Assembly (NCBI RefSeq): GCF_000381825.1
Contig: NZ_KB907132.1
Coordinates: forward strand, 19,708-83,707
Length of the DNA stretch: 64,000 bases
Source: Thioalkalivibrio sp. ALJT
GTDB lineage: Bacteria > Pseudomonadota > Gammaproteobacteria > Ectothiorhodospirales > Ectothiorhodospiraceae
Reading direction: 5' to 3'
Both the position numbers and the translations under genes were made by a program. Each line of letters begins with the position of its first letter. The stretch's first letter is position 1. The notes below the pieces were generated by a model. That model did no database searches. It saw only the letters and a program-made list of their open reading frames with translations, and was not told the origin of the DNA. This document shows, piece after piece, positions 51,746 through 59,937 of the stretch.

Positions 51746-52279
51746 TCAGAAATTAACGCCCACCTTGACCTGACCCAGAAGGTTGTCGGCATCGCCGCCA
51801 CGAGTGAACTGCTGGCGCACGCTCGCGCCCGCAAACAGGGCGCCCTGGCGATATTCCACATCCGTCCCCAGCTGGAAGGCCCACATGCTGTCGGACGCGT
51901 CGTCCTCGGGGTTGGCCCGGACGTAACCAAAGCCGGGGCCAACGCCGTAGGTGAGGTTGCCGCTGCCGGCATACCAGCGCGGATTTACCTCAAAGGTCTG
52001 AAGTTTGAGGCCATCGTTGTCGAAACGGTTAAAGTTGAACTGTTGCCGGATGTTGCCCGCCGGCGGCGTGAACCAGGGGCAGTTCAGCGACAGCTGTGCA
52101 CCCAGGGCGGTATCAGAACCCACCTCGGACACATCCACATTCATGGGCCCGGCGGTCGCCGCCAGCGTAAAATCGGGCGACCAGTCCGGATCCTGAACGG
52201 GCATCATGGACCAGCCGTCGGCCTGCGCTGTGCCCATCAGTCCCGCGCACAGCACCGCCATGGTGAAAGCCGTCTTCAT
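51746..52279 (-). CDS. OmpW-like outer-membrane beta-barrel protein
   Basis: Small 8-strand-type barrel. ATG 52279 is preceded by GAGGAGACGAT. The 177-residue precursor has a signal peptide cut after AQA (about residue 20). Alternating hydrophobic strands follow, for example LTYGVGPGFGYVRAN, FQLGTDVEYRQGALFAGASV and the final QVKVGVNF ending in Phe, the barrel-assembly signature. Function unknown; perhaps small-molecule passage or structural. Not in an evident operon. Confidence 0.78.
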   Translation of the reverse strand: MKTAFTMAVLCAGLMGTAQADGWSMMPVQDPDWSPDFTLAATAGPMNVDVSEVGSDTALGAQLSLNCPWFTPPAGNIRQQFNFNRFDNDGLKLQTFEVNPRWYAGSGNLTYGVGPGFGYVRANPEDDASDSMWAFQLGTDVEYRQGALFAGASVRQQFTRGGDADNLLGQVKVGVNF

Positions 52280-52469
52280 ATCGTCTCCTCGTTATGTTCT
52301 TGTCGTGGGGCTGGTTGTTCCAACCCCATGCGCGGCGATTATGGACAAGACCTGACGCGGTCGTCATCCGCAGTGCCCCGGCCTGCCCCGAACCCGGGCA
52401 CCTCCGTCCTGCGTGACCGGAACGATATCCCGGTTGGGAACCCGGGTCCCCGTTGGGCTACCACAGTCC

Positions 52470-52549
52470 CGCAGGAGCCTGCTTGCAGGCGAACGCCCTT
52501 GCCAGAGTCGGACGCGGGCAGGGGCTTCGCCTGCAAGCAGGCTCCTGCG
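52470..52549. repeat. Long hairpin, family A, with 24-bp perfect arms
   Basis: The arm 52470-52493 (CGCAGGAGCCTGCTTGCAGG plus CGAA) is the exact complement of 52526-52549, with a 32-base loop. A family B repeat (52570-52677: CGCAGCGGTTATCCGGG ... GCCGGGATGAC) follows. They fill the gap 52280-52747, which has no gene. Confidence 0.9.
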
Positions 52550-52720
52550 GTATGAGGGGTGCCGAACGGGGTGTCATTCGGGAAGCCGCGCAGCGGTTAT
52601 CCGGGAACCCGGATGCCGGGGGCGCGACGGACGCTGGAGATCCCGGCTCTTCGCTGCGCTGCGGCCGGGATGACCGTGTGGCGGTTCGGAAGGGGCGGGT
52701 AGTCCCGTTCGACCGCTTCG

Positions 52721-52744
52721 AAAAATAAATCTGTCCCCGTTTTT
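52721..52744 (-). repeat. CGGGGACAGATTTATTTTT motif, site 1
   Basis: On the minus strand AACGGGGACAGATTTATTTT starts a few bases after the stop of the NERD gene. Same motif at 53752, 59322 and 62711. Confidence 0.8.
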
Positions 52745-52747
52745 GTT

Positions 52748-53464
52748 TTAGCCCTTCAATGCGGCAATGGCCCGGACCGTGTCCTCCTTGACCGGGCGCG
52801 GGCGCTCCGGGCGAAAGCGGCGGATGTATTCCACCAGTTCGGGTCCCTTCAGTACCGGCACGGAGAGCTCGGACGACCGCCCCAACGACGCCTCCGGGTG
52901 CGTGAACAGAACGATCGGCTGAATCCAGCGCTTGGCTTTGCGGCCCTTCAAGTATTCGCTCAGCAGCCACACCTGTTTCTTCACTTGCCGCACTGGGTTG
53001 CGCATCTGCTTGGTGTAGCGGCTGCCGCGACGCCCGGTCTTGTTCACGGTCCATTGCGCCGCCTGTTCGTCGCAGTCGATCGCCCCGCTGTTGTGTTTTA
53101 CCTCGATCACGAACAGGGCCTCCGGCCCCGCTACCACCAGATCCGCCTCCGCCACGCCCGTGCGTGAGCGCTCGTCCGGAAGGTCGACCTGATTGAAGAC
53201 CGTGAACGAGTCGGGAAGCTTCGCCAGGTATGCCAGCGCCGCATCTTCGCCCCGCGCGCCCGCCTCGATGACCGCACTGCCGCCAATGCTGGTGACCAGC
53301 GCCGCCAGAAATCCCAGCGCGACCAGCCCCGCCAGCGGATGCAGGAAAAACGCACCGAGCGCCACCGGCAGCCCCAGAATGAGCGCGAGGTTGCGGCCGC
53401 GTGTCTGGATCGCCTTCGACTCTTCAGTCAAACGGTTTGCGGTGACGTAGCGCGTATCGGCCAT
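52748..53464 (-). CDS. NERD-domain (nuclease-related) membrane protein
   Basis: The 238-residue protein has one or two hydrophobic segments at about residues 26-60. The NERD domain follows: ARGEDAALAYLAKLPDSF, EADLVVAGPEALFVIEVKH with the PD-(D/E)XK-like Asp and Glu-x-Lys, and AAQWTVNKTGRRGSRY. A DNA- or RNA-processing role is a family-level guess. It starts at ATG 53464 with family P repeat sequence just upstream (53490-53515). Flanked on both sides by repeats, so it may be an acquired gene. Confidence 0.85.
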   Translation of the reverse strand: MADTRYVTANRLTEESKAIQTRGRNLALILGLPVALGAFFLHPLAGLVALGFLAALVTSIGGSAVIEAGARGEDAALAYLAKLPDSFTVFNQVDLPDERSRTGVAEADLVVAGPEALFVIEVKHNSGAIDCDEQAAQWTVNKTGRRGSRYTKQMRNPVRQVKKQVWLLSEYLKGRKAKRWIQPIVLFTHPEASLGRSSELSVPVLKGPELVEYIRRFRPERPRPVKEDTVRAIAALKG

Positions 53465-53645
53465 TTGTGCTGAACCTTTTCGGTATGTCCGGATTCGGGG
53501 GGCTGTCGGGTTCGGGGTGGCTTGGCCGCAGCGGGTGGGAGTGTGGCCCGTTTTCCCGGCCTATGGTTACATATCCGGCGTGGCCCTGAAGACAAGGCGG
53601 TATCCACTTTTCGCTCGGATGCCCATGTCGGGATTCGACAGCTTT

Positions 53646-53723
53646 GCAGGAGCCTGCTTGCAGGCGAAGCCCCTGCCCGTGTCCGGCCCAGGCAAAGGCA
53701 TTCGTCTGCAAGCAGGCTCCTGC
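53646..53723. repeat. Long hairpin, family A, 23-bp arms
   Basis: Arm 53646-53668 (GCAGGAGCCTGCTTGCAGGC plus GAA) pairs with 53701-53723 with one G-T wobble. Lies 29 bases after the envZ stop on its 3' side; could end that transcript. Confidence 0.9.
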
Positions 53724-53751
53724 GGTATGGGGGTGCCGAGCGGTCGGAAAG

Positions 53752-55104
53752 CTAGTCTGTCCCCGATTTGGCTGTTTTGGGGTCCAGGGGTAATCGCACG
53801 CGGGCCTCGATCCCGCCGCCGGTACGCGGGATCAGGGAGACCGTCCAGCCGTTGCCTTCGGCGAGCTGGCGCGTGATGGCAAGACCGAGGCCGCTGCCAC
53901 CCGTCTGTACGCTGCGTGAGGCCTCGAGCCTGTGGAATGGCTGGAATACGCTCTCGAGTTCGTCTTCGGGGATGCCGGGCCCGCGATCCAGGATGCGAAT
54001 GGTGACGGCAGCCCCGCATTCCAGCGCGACCTCGATCGCTTCTTCGCCCGCGTAGCGCACGGCGTTCTCCAGAAGATTCGACAGGATGCGTTGCAGGGCG
54101 ACCGAGTTCACCCGGCGGGTGCAGGAGTCGGGGGCGCTGCGGTACAGGATTCGGGCCTCTTCGCCACCGGCGTCGGCGATGACCTGTTCCAGCAGGGCAT
54201 TGATGTCGACCGTCTGTTCTTCCCGAGTCTCGAGGTCCCGGCTCAGGGCCAGGGACTGGTGGATGATCCGGTCCATCGCCTGCAGATCGTTGCAGATACC
54301 TTCGATCAGTTCGGGATCAGGGCGCTCGCGCAGGATCTCGAGGGAGAGGCGGATTCGGGTGAGGGGGGTCCGCAGGTCGTGCGAGATGCCGGCCAGCAGG
54401 GTGGTTCGATTCGCCAGCAACTGATGAACCTTGAGGGCCATATTGTTGAAATTGCGAGCCAGAAGACGGACTTCACGCGGGCCTTTCTCGGGAATGGGCT
54501 CGGGTATCTGACCCTGCCCCACGCTGGAGACGGCGGTATAGAGGCGTCGAATGCGGCGCGTGGTGCCACCGGCCATGAACAGGGCGGTCAGCAGTACGAG
54601 CAGAAAGGTAATGAGCGCAACCGACAGGGCCCCTTCGACACGTTGAGTGGCCACCCGGTCATGGGCAAAGCCGATGCGCAGGTTCTGGTTGCCCAGTGCA
54701 AGATCAACCCAGTACCAGCGTTCCCCGTCGATGTCCTGTGGTCGCAGCGGGACATCGAAGCCAACCCGTTCCGACAGCGATTGCTGCACGAACCGGAGAT
54801 ACGGCAGGCGCAGTTTTTCCGCCGGGTCCAGGGGTTCGCTGGACTGGGTGATCCGGAGCCCGTGCTCACGTCGCAGGCGTTCGTTGAAGCCCCTGCGTGC
54901 GGGTGGGGGGATCTCGGCCCAGCTCCGGCCCGACAGCAACATCAATGCAGCCGTGTCGTCGGCCGCACTGCGCGCCAGGGGGAGAATGGTGAAGTGGGCG
55001 ACGACACCAAGCGTCAGGATGGCGAAGGTCAGGAACGCCACGAGCAGGATGCTCGTGGTCCGTATGAAGATCGAGCTCGGCGCAAGCGACGTCAGCCACC
55101 TCAT
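53752..55104 (-). CDS. envZ: EnvZ-type sensor histidine kinase
   Basis: Inner-membrane osmosensor kinase partner of OmpR. The 450-residue protein has two transmembrane segments (about 15-42 and 158-180) around a periplasmic domain. A HAMP region follows, then the H box ISHDLRTPLTRIRLSLEIL (His about 242), N box NLLENAVRYAG, G1 DRGPGIPEDELE and G2 GGSGLGLAITRQLAE. The start overlaps the ompR stop by 4 bases. Its last codons (KSGTD and TAG) are made of the CTGTCCCCG repeat motif, so the native C-terminus may have been replaced. Confidence 0.93.
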   Translation of the reverse strand: MRWLTSLAPSSIFIRTTSILLVAFLTFAILTLGVVAHFTILPLARSAADDTAALMLLSGRSWAEIPPPARRGFNERLRREHGLRITQSSEPLDPAEKLRLPYLRFVQQSLSERVGFDVPLRPQDIDGERWYWVDLALGNQNLRIGFAHDRVATQRVEGALSVALITFLLVLLTALFMAGGTTRRIRRLYTAVSSVGQGQIPEPIPEKGPREVRLLARNFNNMALKVHQLLANRTTLLAGISHDLRTPLTRIRLSLEILRERPDPELIEGICNDLQAMDRIIHQSLALSRDLETREEQTVDINALLEQVIADAGGEEARILYRSAPDSCTRRVNSVALQRILSNLLENAVRYAGEEAIEVALECGAAVTIRILDRGPGIPEDELESVFQPFHRLEASRSVQTGGSGLGLAITRQLAEGNGWTVSLIPRTGGGIEARVRLPLDPKTAKSGTD

Positions 55105-55832
55105 GCATTTGCCTCGGCGCCGTCCGGCGCGAACAGGTACCCGCGCCCCCAGACGGTGCGGATATAACGGGGCTGGCTCGGGTCGTCCTCGATCTTGCGG
55201 CGCAGCCGCGCGACGCGGACGTCGATGCTGCGATCGAATGGCTGGTGTTCATAACCCTTGATCAAGTCCAGCAGCGTGTTGCGGTCAAGGACCCGGCGGG
55301 GATGCTCCACCAGTACCCGCAGCAGCGTGAATTCGCCGGTTGTGAGCGGGACTTCCTCCTCGCCCCGAAGCAGGCATTGCGCACGGGTATGCAGCTCGAA
55401 GGGGCCAAAACGGCCAACATCGTCCTCTTCCGCAGAGGCCTGGTCTTCATGGACCGCACCGTGGCGTCTCAGGACCGCCCGTACCCGGGCCAGCATTTCC
55501 CGCGGATTGAAGGGCTTGGCGATATAATCATCCGCGCCGACCTCGAGCCCGACAATGCGGTCGATGTCCTCGCCACGTGCCGACACCATGATGACCGGCA
55601 GGCGGGTCTTGTTCACGATGCGGCGTAACAGCGACAGACCGTCTTCACCGGGCAGCATCACGTCCAGGATCAGCAGATCAAACGAGGCCTGTTCCAGCGC
55701 CGCGTCCATGCCGGTGCCGTCCGGAACCGCCGTCACGCTGTACCCCTGTTCTTCGAGGTAGCGCTGCAGCAGATCCCGCAGACCGGGATCGTCGTCAACC
55801 ACAAGGATTTTCGGCGGGGCTGTTGTCTCCAT
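55101..55832 (-). CDS. ompR: OmpR-type response regulator
   Basis: DNA-binding regulator of porin and osmotic genes. The 243-residue protein has a receiver domain with DDD at 13-15, phosphoacceptor Asp57 in LLILDVMLPGEDG, Ser in MVSARGED and Lys in YIAKPFNPREML. An acidic linker (EDQASAEEDDVG) follows, then a winged-helix domain with FDRSIDVRVARLRRKIEDDP and YIRTVWGRGYLF. First gene of the ompR-envZ operon. Upstream boxes suggest autoregulation. Confidence 0.95.
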   Translation of the reverse strand: METTAPPKILVVDDDPGLRDLLQRYLEEQGYSVTAVPDGTGMDAALEQASFDLLILDVMLPGEDGLSLLRRIVNKTRLPVIMVSARGEDIDRIVGLEVGADDYIAKPFNPREMLARVRAVLRRHGAVHEDQASAEEDDVGRFGPFELHTRAQCLLRGEEEVPLTTGEFTLLRVLVEHPRRVLDRNTLLDLIKGYEHQPFDRSIDVRVARLRRKIEDDPSQPRYIRTVWGRGYLFAPDGAEANA

Positions 55833-55865
55833 GAGCGCTTCTGTAGACCTAACGGAAGTAGGGGT

Positions 55866-55913
55866 GAAACATCTTGTTACAAAGTTAGCAGATTAGGAAA
55901 TCCTCATGTAACA
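55866..55913 (-). promoter_or_regulatory. Tandem NNNACA boxes upstream of ompR
   Basis: GAAACA (55866-55871) and GTTACA (55876-55881) are direct repeats 10 bp apart, one helical turn, with GTAACA at 55908-55913 a further 32 bp away. This spacing fits OmpR/PhoB-type tandem binding. The site lies between ompR and a divergent small gene. Confidence 0.45.
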
Positions 55914-56002
55914 GGCCATCCGTATCGTGAAGGCTGTGCAAGGTTCGGTACCAGCTGATCGTTGCACATATCGCGACATCGGCCCGTTACAGGAGATACA
56001 CC

Positions 56003-56155
56003 ATGCATTTTGATCATATTACTCTGATTGGCGTTGCTGCAGCGCTCGCAGTGGCCGCCGTTGTGGTCCGCTTGATGGCACAGGAGCCGCGGCGCGCTCG
56101 GGTTCATCAGCATCGACCGGGCATCAAGCCCAGCGAGATGAGCAACCAGCACTGA
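56003..56155 (+). CDS. 50-residue single-pass membrane peptide
   Basis: Small gene, divergent from ompR. ATG 56003 is preceded by AGGAG with 8-base spacing. The product begins MHFDHITLIGVAAALAVAAV, giving one transmembrane helix (about 6-24), followed by a basic, His-rich tail (RRARVHQHRPGIKPSEMSNQ). I do not recognise it. The shared intergenic region with OmpR-like boxes makes it a candidate OmpR target; that is inference. Confidence 0.65.
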   Translation: MHFDHITLIGVAAALAVAAVVVRLMAQEPRRARVHQHRPGIKPSEMSNQH

Positions 56156-56796
56156 TCTTCGCAGCCACTCCCACGCGCCTCACCCGTCCCTGTGGACCGG
56201 GGCGTGGCGCCCTCTTCGTCTCATTTTCTTCCGCGCTCCGGGGTACGCAATCGCGCGTTGCCCCGGAGCCGCTTCCTGCATGCCTCACTGCCCGGGTGGC
56301 CGTAACGTAACGGCGCCGGGCAGGCGCAAGGCGGACCAGTCCGGTCCCGCAGATGCCGTACCAGGCCGGACCAGGGGCATCTTCAAGCGCACCCTGAGTC
56401 CCGTGGCAAAACAAGGTGGGGCCTCGATAGCTCATATGGTCATCCCGGAGACCGCGCAGCGGTTATCCGCGATCTCGGCCGGCGGGGCAGGAGCGGATGT
56501 CGGAGATCCCGGCTCTCCGCTGCGCGGCGGCCGGGATGACTATATCAGGCGGATGCGCCTGCCAGAGCCGGGCGCGGGCAGGGGCGTCGCCTGCAAGCAG
56601 GCTCCTGCGGCATCGAGGTGCCGGTTGGGTTTTCATCCCGGATAACCGCTGCGGCTGAGATGATGGCTTGGTGCCCGGAACAGGATGAATGGTTTCATCT
56701 TTCTGGCCCGGAAAACCAGTCTCCCCTTTTTCACGCTTGTCAGAGGCCCCTCCAGTCGGTCAGGCTTGTCTCTCGTCCCGTTCGGAGCGATTGTCC
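56156..56796. other. 641-base repeat-filled gap
   Basis: No gene seen. Holds a stem GCTCCGGGG/CCCCGGAGC (56235-56269), a family B repeat (about 56430-56540, CGCAGCGGTTATCCG to GCCGGGATGAC), a right arm of the family A hairpin (56588-56610), and an inverted B fragment (56633-56658, CCCGGATAACCGCTGCG). Confidence 0.7.
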
Positions 56797-57003
56797 ATGC
56801 GCCTAAAGCACCTCGCGCGCCCATTGTTCGTAATGGCCCTCGTGCTGCCCCTGACCAGCGGCTGCACCGTCATCGGTGCCACCACAGCCGCGACCAGCGC
56901 TGCCGTCAGCGTCACAACCAGTACGGTCAAGGCCACCGGGCGCACCGCCGCAGCCGTCGGCCGCACCATCACCCCCAGCGGCAAGGACGACGAAGAAGAA
57001 TAA
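56797..57003 (+). CDS. Small Ala/Thr-rich lipoprotein
   Basis: The 68-residue precursor starts at ATG 56797 with GGAG upstream. It has a signal peptide ending in lipobox LTSGC (Cys23), then TVIGATTAATSAAVSVTTST and a short acidic end KDDEEE. Probable outer- or inner-membrane lipoprotein of unknown role. It stands alone between repeat-rich gaps. Confidence 0.65.
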   Translation: MRLKHLARPLFVMALVLPLTSGCTVIGATTAATSAAVSVTTSTVKATGRTAAAVGRTITPSGKDDEEE

Positions 57004-57512
57004 CCCCCCGTTCCAGACAGGCGTACCTTGCTGCCATCCCCCGGCTGCTCAGAGGCGAAAAGCAGGGCCAGCCCCCGACGCCGCCTGGAGCCATCCCGAA
57101 AGCCGCCCAGCGGTTATCCGGGCACTCGGCCAGTGAAGCAGGCACGAACCCGGGGTTCCCATGCCCCTCCATCCAATCCCAATACCTCCAGAGCGATCCG
57201 GTCCCGCAGGTGCTTGTTGCAAGCGAAGCCCCCGCCAGAGCCGGATGTTGCCCCCCCCTCGTACGGGGGCGAGTGTTCGAGGCAGTCGCCATCCCCGATA
57301 ACCGCTGCGCTCCGGCCAGGATCGCTGTGTGGCGTCTGGAAGAGGGGGGATGCCCTCTCTTCTCCTGGCATTCGGTGCGCGGTCTCTCCCGCACGCGCAA
57401 CCGATCCGCCCCGAATCCGACAGGCTCCGCGCCACGGTGACGATCGCCCCGCTGAGTGTGATAGCGTCCGGTCATCGGGTCCATACGTGGCCTGGTACTT
57501 TTGCAAACATCA
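57004..57512. other. 509-base repeat-filled gap
   Basis: No gene seen. Contains family B fragments (57090-57122 and, inverted, 57288-57318), a degenerate family A hairpin (about 57228-57265) and a family P arm (57395-57430, CCGAATCCGACAGGCTCC). Confidence 0.65.
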
Positions 57513-58262
57513 ATGAAAACGATTGCCTTCTACAATCTGAAGGGCGGGGTAGGGAAGACCTCGGCAGCCGTCAATTGTGCCTGGTTGGCTGCCGCTTCCG
57601 GCCTGCGCACGCTCTTCTGGGACCTTGATCCCCAGGGCGCAGGGGGCTGGTATCTGGCGCCGCAGGCGACGGGCAGCGGGGAGATCAAAAAGATCCTGCG
57701 CGGGAAGGTTCCCGTCGGGCACCTGGTCCGGCGCACGCCCTACGAGAAGCTGGACCTGATCCCGTCGGATCTCGCCTATCGCAACCTGGATGTGGCCATC
57801 AAGCGTCACGCGGATGGCGATCAGACCCTGGCCAGGCTCATTTCGCCATTCGGGGAGGACTACTCGCTGGTGGTGCTGGACTGTCCACCCAGCCTCTCCG
57901 AGCTCGCCCGGCAGGTCTTTGCCGCAACCGACGCGGTCCTGGTCCCGTTGATTCCGTCCTCGTTGTCCGTGCGCTCCTTCGATCAGGTCCGGTCCTTCAT
58001 GAAGGACCGGGGGCTGGGGCACAAGCAGCTATATCCCTTTTTCTGCCAGGTCGATCGACGCCGCAGGCTCCACAGAACCTTGCGCGATCAACCGCCCGTC
58101 TCGCTCAAGCGTCTGTTGACCGCCGAGATTCCTTACGCCGCCATCGTGGAGCGCATGGGCGAGCAGATGCAGCCGTTGCCCGCGTTCGCCCCGCATGCCC
58201 CGGTCACGCGGGACTATGCCGCGCTGTGGAGCGAGATCGAAAAAAAGGTGAAGATTTCCTGA
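57513..58262 (+). CDS. ParA/MinD-family ATPase
   Basis: The start chosen is ATG 57513 (MKTIAFYNLKGGVGKTS); a TTG 12 bases earlier is possible. The 249-residue protein has the deviant Walker A KGGVGKTS (10-17) with the signature Lys, Walker A' FWDLDPQGAGGW and Walker B LVVLDCPPSLSE. No ParB or parS-like gene is adjacent. The CHAD gene starts 23 bases after its stop, so they look co-transcribed. This orphan-ParA layout is typical of cargo-positioning ATPases rather than chromosome partition. Confidence 0.9.
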   Translation: MKTIAFYNLKGGVGKTSAAVNCAWLAAASGLRTLFWDLDPQGAGGWYLAPQATGSGEIKKILRGKVPVGHLVRRTPYEKLDLIPSDLAYRNLDVAIKRHADGDQTLARLISPFGEDYSLVVLDCPPSLSELARQVFAATDAVLVPLIPSSLSVRSFDQVRSFMKDRGLGHKQLYPFFCQVDRRRRLHRTLRDQPPVSLKRLLTAEIPYAAIVERMGEQMQPLPAFAPHAPVTRDYAALWSEIEKKVKIS

Positions 58263-58285
58263 CCGATTGGCTTTGAGGCCGGAAC

Positions 58286-59176
58286 ATGGCATTCGCATTC
58301 AAGCGCAAGGAATCCGTCTCGGCCGGCCTCCGCCGTGTAGTGCGCGAGGAGATGTCCAGCGGTGAGGCGGAGCTTCTGGACGCCGGGATTCCTGATGACC
58401 GGGTGGTCCACGAGACCCGAAAGCGGCTCAAACGGCTACGGGCGTTGCTGCGCCTGGTCGAGCCGCAGTTGCCCCGCAAGGATTTTCGCGACAGGAACCG
58501 GGCGCTGCGGGATCTGGGTCGGGCACTGTCCGGCGCCCGCGATGCAGCGGTCATCCTGACGACGCTGCGCACCCTGGCAGACGCGCCCGGGATGCCCTCC
58601 GTAGAACCGCTGCATCGCTATCTCTCCGAGCAGTATGGCGCAGCGCAGGCAGGAGACGATCAACTGAAGGCGCAGCGTCATGCAGTCGCTGCGGCGTTGC
58701 GGGAACGCCGGGCCGAGATGGTTGCCCTGCCATCGCGGGGAAAGGGGTTTGCACGGATCGCGCCCGGGCTCGAACGGACCTATCGGCGTGGGCGAGAGGC
58801 GCTGGGAGTGGCGCTTGTGGACGGAGATGACGAGCTCTGGCACACATGGCGCAAGCGGACCAAGGAGCACTGGATCCAGATGCGCCTGCTGCGGCCCGTC
58901 TGGCCGGAGATGATGAAAGCGCAGGCCCGGGCCCTGGGAACACTGTCCGATCTGCTCGGCGACGACCATGACCTGACCGTTGTGGACACGGTGCTGGTCG
59001 GTCTGCCGGAGGGGGTGATGGAACCCTCGGCCATCGCCAGACTGCGTGCCCAGGTGGCCGAGCAGAAGGGCTCTCTACGGGCGCGCGGCCTGTCGCTGGG
59101 TCAGCGCGTGTACGCCGAAAAGCCGAAGGCCTTGCAAAAACGACTGCACGCCTACTGGCGCGCATGGCGCCCCTGA
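58286..59176 (+). CDS. CHAD-domain protein (polyphosphate-binding type)
   Basis: The 296-residue protein is a helical CHAD domain with conserved His and basic patches: DRVVHETRKRLKRLRALLRL near the start and DELWHTWRKRTKEHWIQMRL in the second half. LLGDDHDLTVVDTVL and a Lys/Arg-rich end follow. CHAD proteins are known to associate with polyphosphate granules. No CYTH domain is fused. It is paired with an orphan ParA, suggesting granule positioning (inference). Confidence 0.88.
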   Translation: MAFAFKRKESVSAGLRRVVREEMSSGEAELLDAGIPDDRVVHETRKRLKRLRALLRLVEPQLPRKDFRDRNRALRDLGRALSGARDAAVILTTLRTLADAPGMPSVEPLHRYLSEQYGAAQAGDDQLKAQRHAVAAALRERRAEMVALPSRGKGFARIAPGLERTYRRGREALGVALVDGDDELWHTWRKRTKEHWIQMRLLRPVWPEMMKAQARALGTLSDLLGDDHDLTVVDTVLVGLPEGVMEPSAIARLRAQVAEQKGSLRARGLSLGQRVYAEKPKALQKRLHAYWRAWRP

Positions 59177-59321
59177 TCCGCGCCCGCGCTGCCTGGCGTT
59201 CGGGGTATCGATGGCAGCGGGGTGCCGATGCCTGCAACGACCTCGGGCCACGGGGCAGGCGTTGGCGCCGGAGATCCCGCTCCTCCGCGTTGCCCCGGCC
59301 AGGATGACGTTCTGGCCGCAG

Positions 59322-59343
59322 AAAAATAAATCTGTCCCCGTTT
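59322..59343 (-). repeat. CGGGGACAGATTTATTTTT motif, site 3
   Basis: On the minus strand ACGGGGACAGATTTATTTTT lies about 20 bases after the yoeB stop. A family B half (59268-59310) is on its other side. Confidence 0.8.
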
Positions 59344-59363
59344 CTTGTTTCTTTGTAGCCGGG

Positions 59364-59630
59364 TTACTCGTAGTGGCTCCATAAACGAATCACTTTGACC
59401 ACTTTCTCGTCTTCAAGCACCTGGTACACAAGCCGGTGCTGAATATTGATGCGCCGCGAGTACGCGCCGGAGAGATCACCCACCAGCTTCTCGCAAGGTG
59501 GGGGCGTTTGATACGGATCTTCCGCGATCAGCGACAGCAGTGCCTGTGCCTTTGGCTTAAGGCCGCTGGCAGCCAGCTTTTTCGCATCCTTTTGAGCCTG
59601 TCGGGTGTAGACCAACTTCCATGTCACCAA
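59364..59630 (-). CDS. yoeB: Toxin YoeB (RelE-superfamily mRNA interferase)
   Basis: Ribosome-dependent endoribonuclease toxin. The 88-residue protein matches YoeB through its length, with WKLVYTRQAQKDAKKLAASG and KAQALLSLIAEDPYQTPPPCEKL. SGAYSRRINIQHRLVYQVL and the end VIRLWSHYE carry the catalytic Arg/His/Tyr region. It overlaps the antitoxin stop by 7 bases, the standard antitoxin-first order. Confidence 0.93.
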   Translation of the reverse strand: MVTWKLVYTRQAQKDAKKLAASGLKPKAQALLSLIAEDPYQTPPPCEKLVGDLSGAYSRRINIQHRLVYQVLEDEKVVKVIRLWSHYE

Positions 59631-59866
59631 TCAAGCTCCTCATGGCATTCATCCGCCGGAGTATCCATGCCCTCGCGGATCGACTCGCGCATACCCGGCA
59701 CCGATAGCAGGTACAGGGTCTCCTGAATGGCCGACCAGTCCGACTCGGATAGCAGGACTGCGTTGTTCCGTTTGCCGGTGATCACAATCGGCTCATGGGA
59801 TTCCGCCGTTTCGTCGATCAGCCGGTAGAGGTTGCTGCGCGCCTCTGTAGCCGTAATTCCCGTCAT
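59624..59866 (-). CDS. yefM: Antitoxin YefM/Phd family
   Basis: Neutralises YoeB and represses its own operon. The start chosen is ATG 59866 (MTGITATEARSNLYRLID) with GAGG upstream. The 80-residue protein has the Phd/YefM DNA-binding fold, with EPIVITGKRNNAVLLSESDWSAIQETLYL, and a C-terminal toxin-binding stretch ending CHEELDW. Two palindromes 35-70 bases upstream fit an operator. Confidence 0.92.
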   Translation of the reverse strand: MTGITATEARSNLYRLIDETAESHEPIVITGKRNNAVLLSESDWSAIQETLYLLSVPGMRESIREGMDTPADECHEELDW

Positions 59867-59901
59867 GGCGCACCTCGCAAGTGTGTGGGCTTCGACCAAG
59901 A

Positions 59902-59937
59902 GTACGCCTTGGCGTACGTCCCGTAAACCGTACGGTT
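59902..59937. promoter_or_regulatory. Paired palindromes, likely YefM-YoeB operator
   Basis: GTACGCCTTGGCGTAC (59902-59917) and AACCGTACGGTT (59926-59937) both centre on or carry GTAC, 22 bp apart centre to centre. E. coli YefM binds palindromes with TGTACA cores. The rest of the 362-base gap to 60228 shows no gene. Confidence 0.55.
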
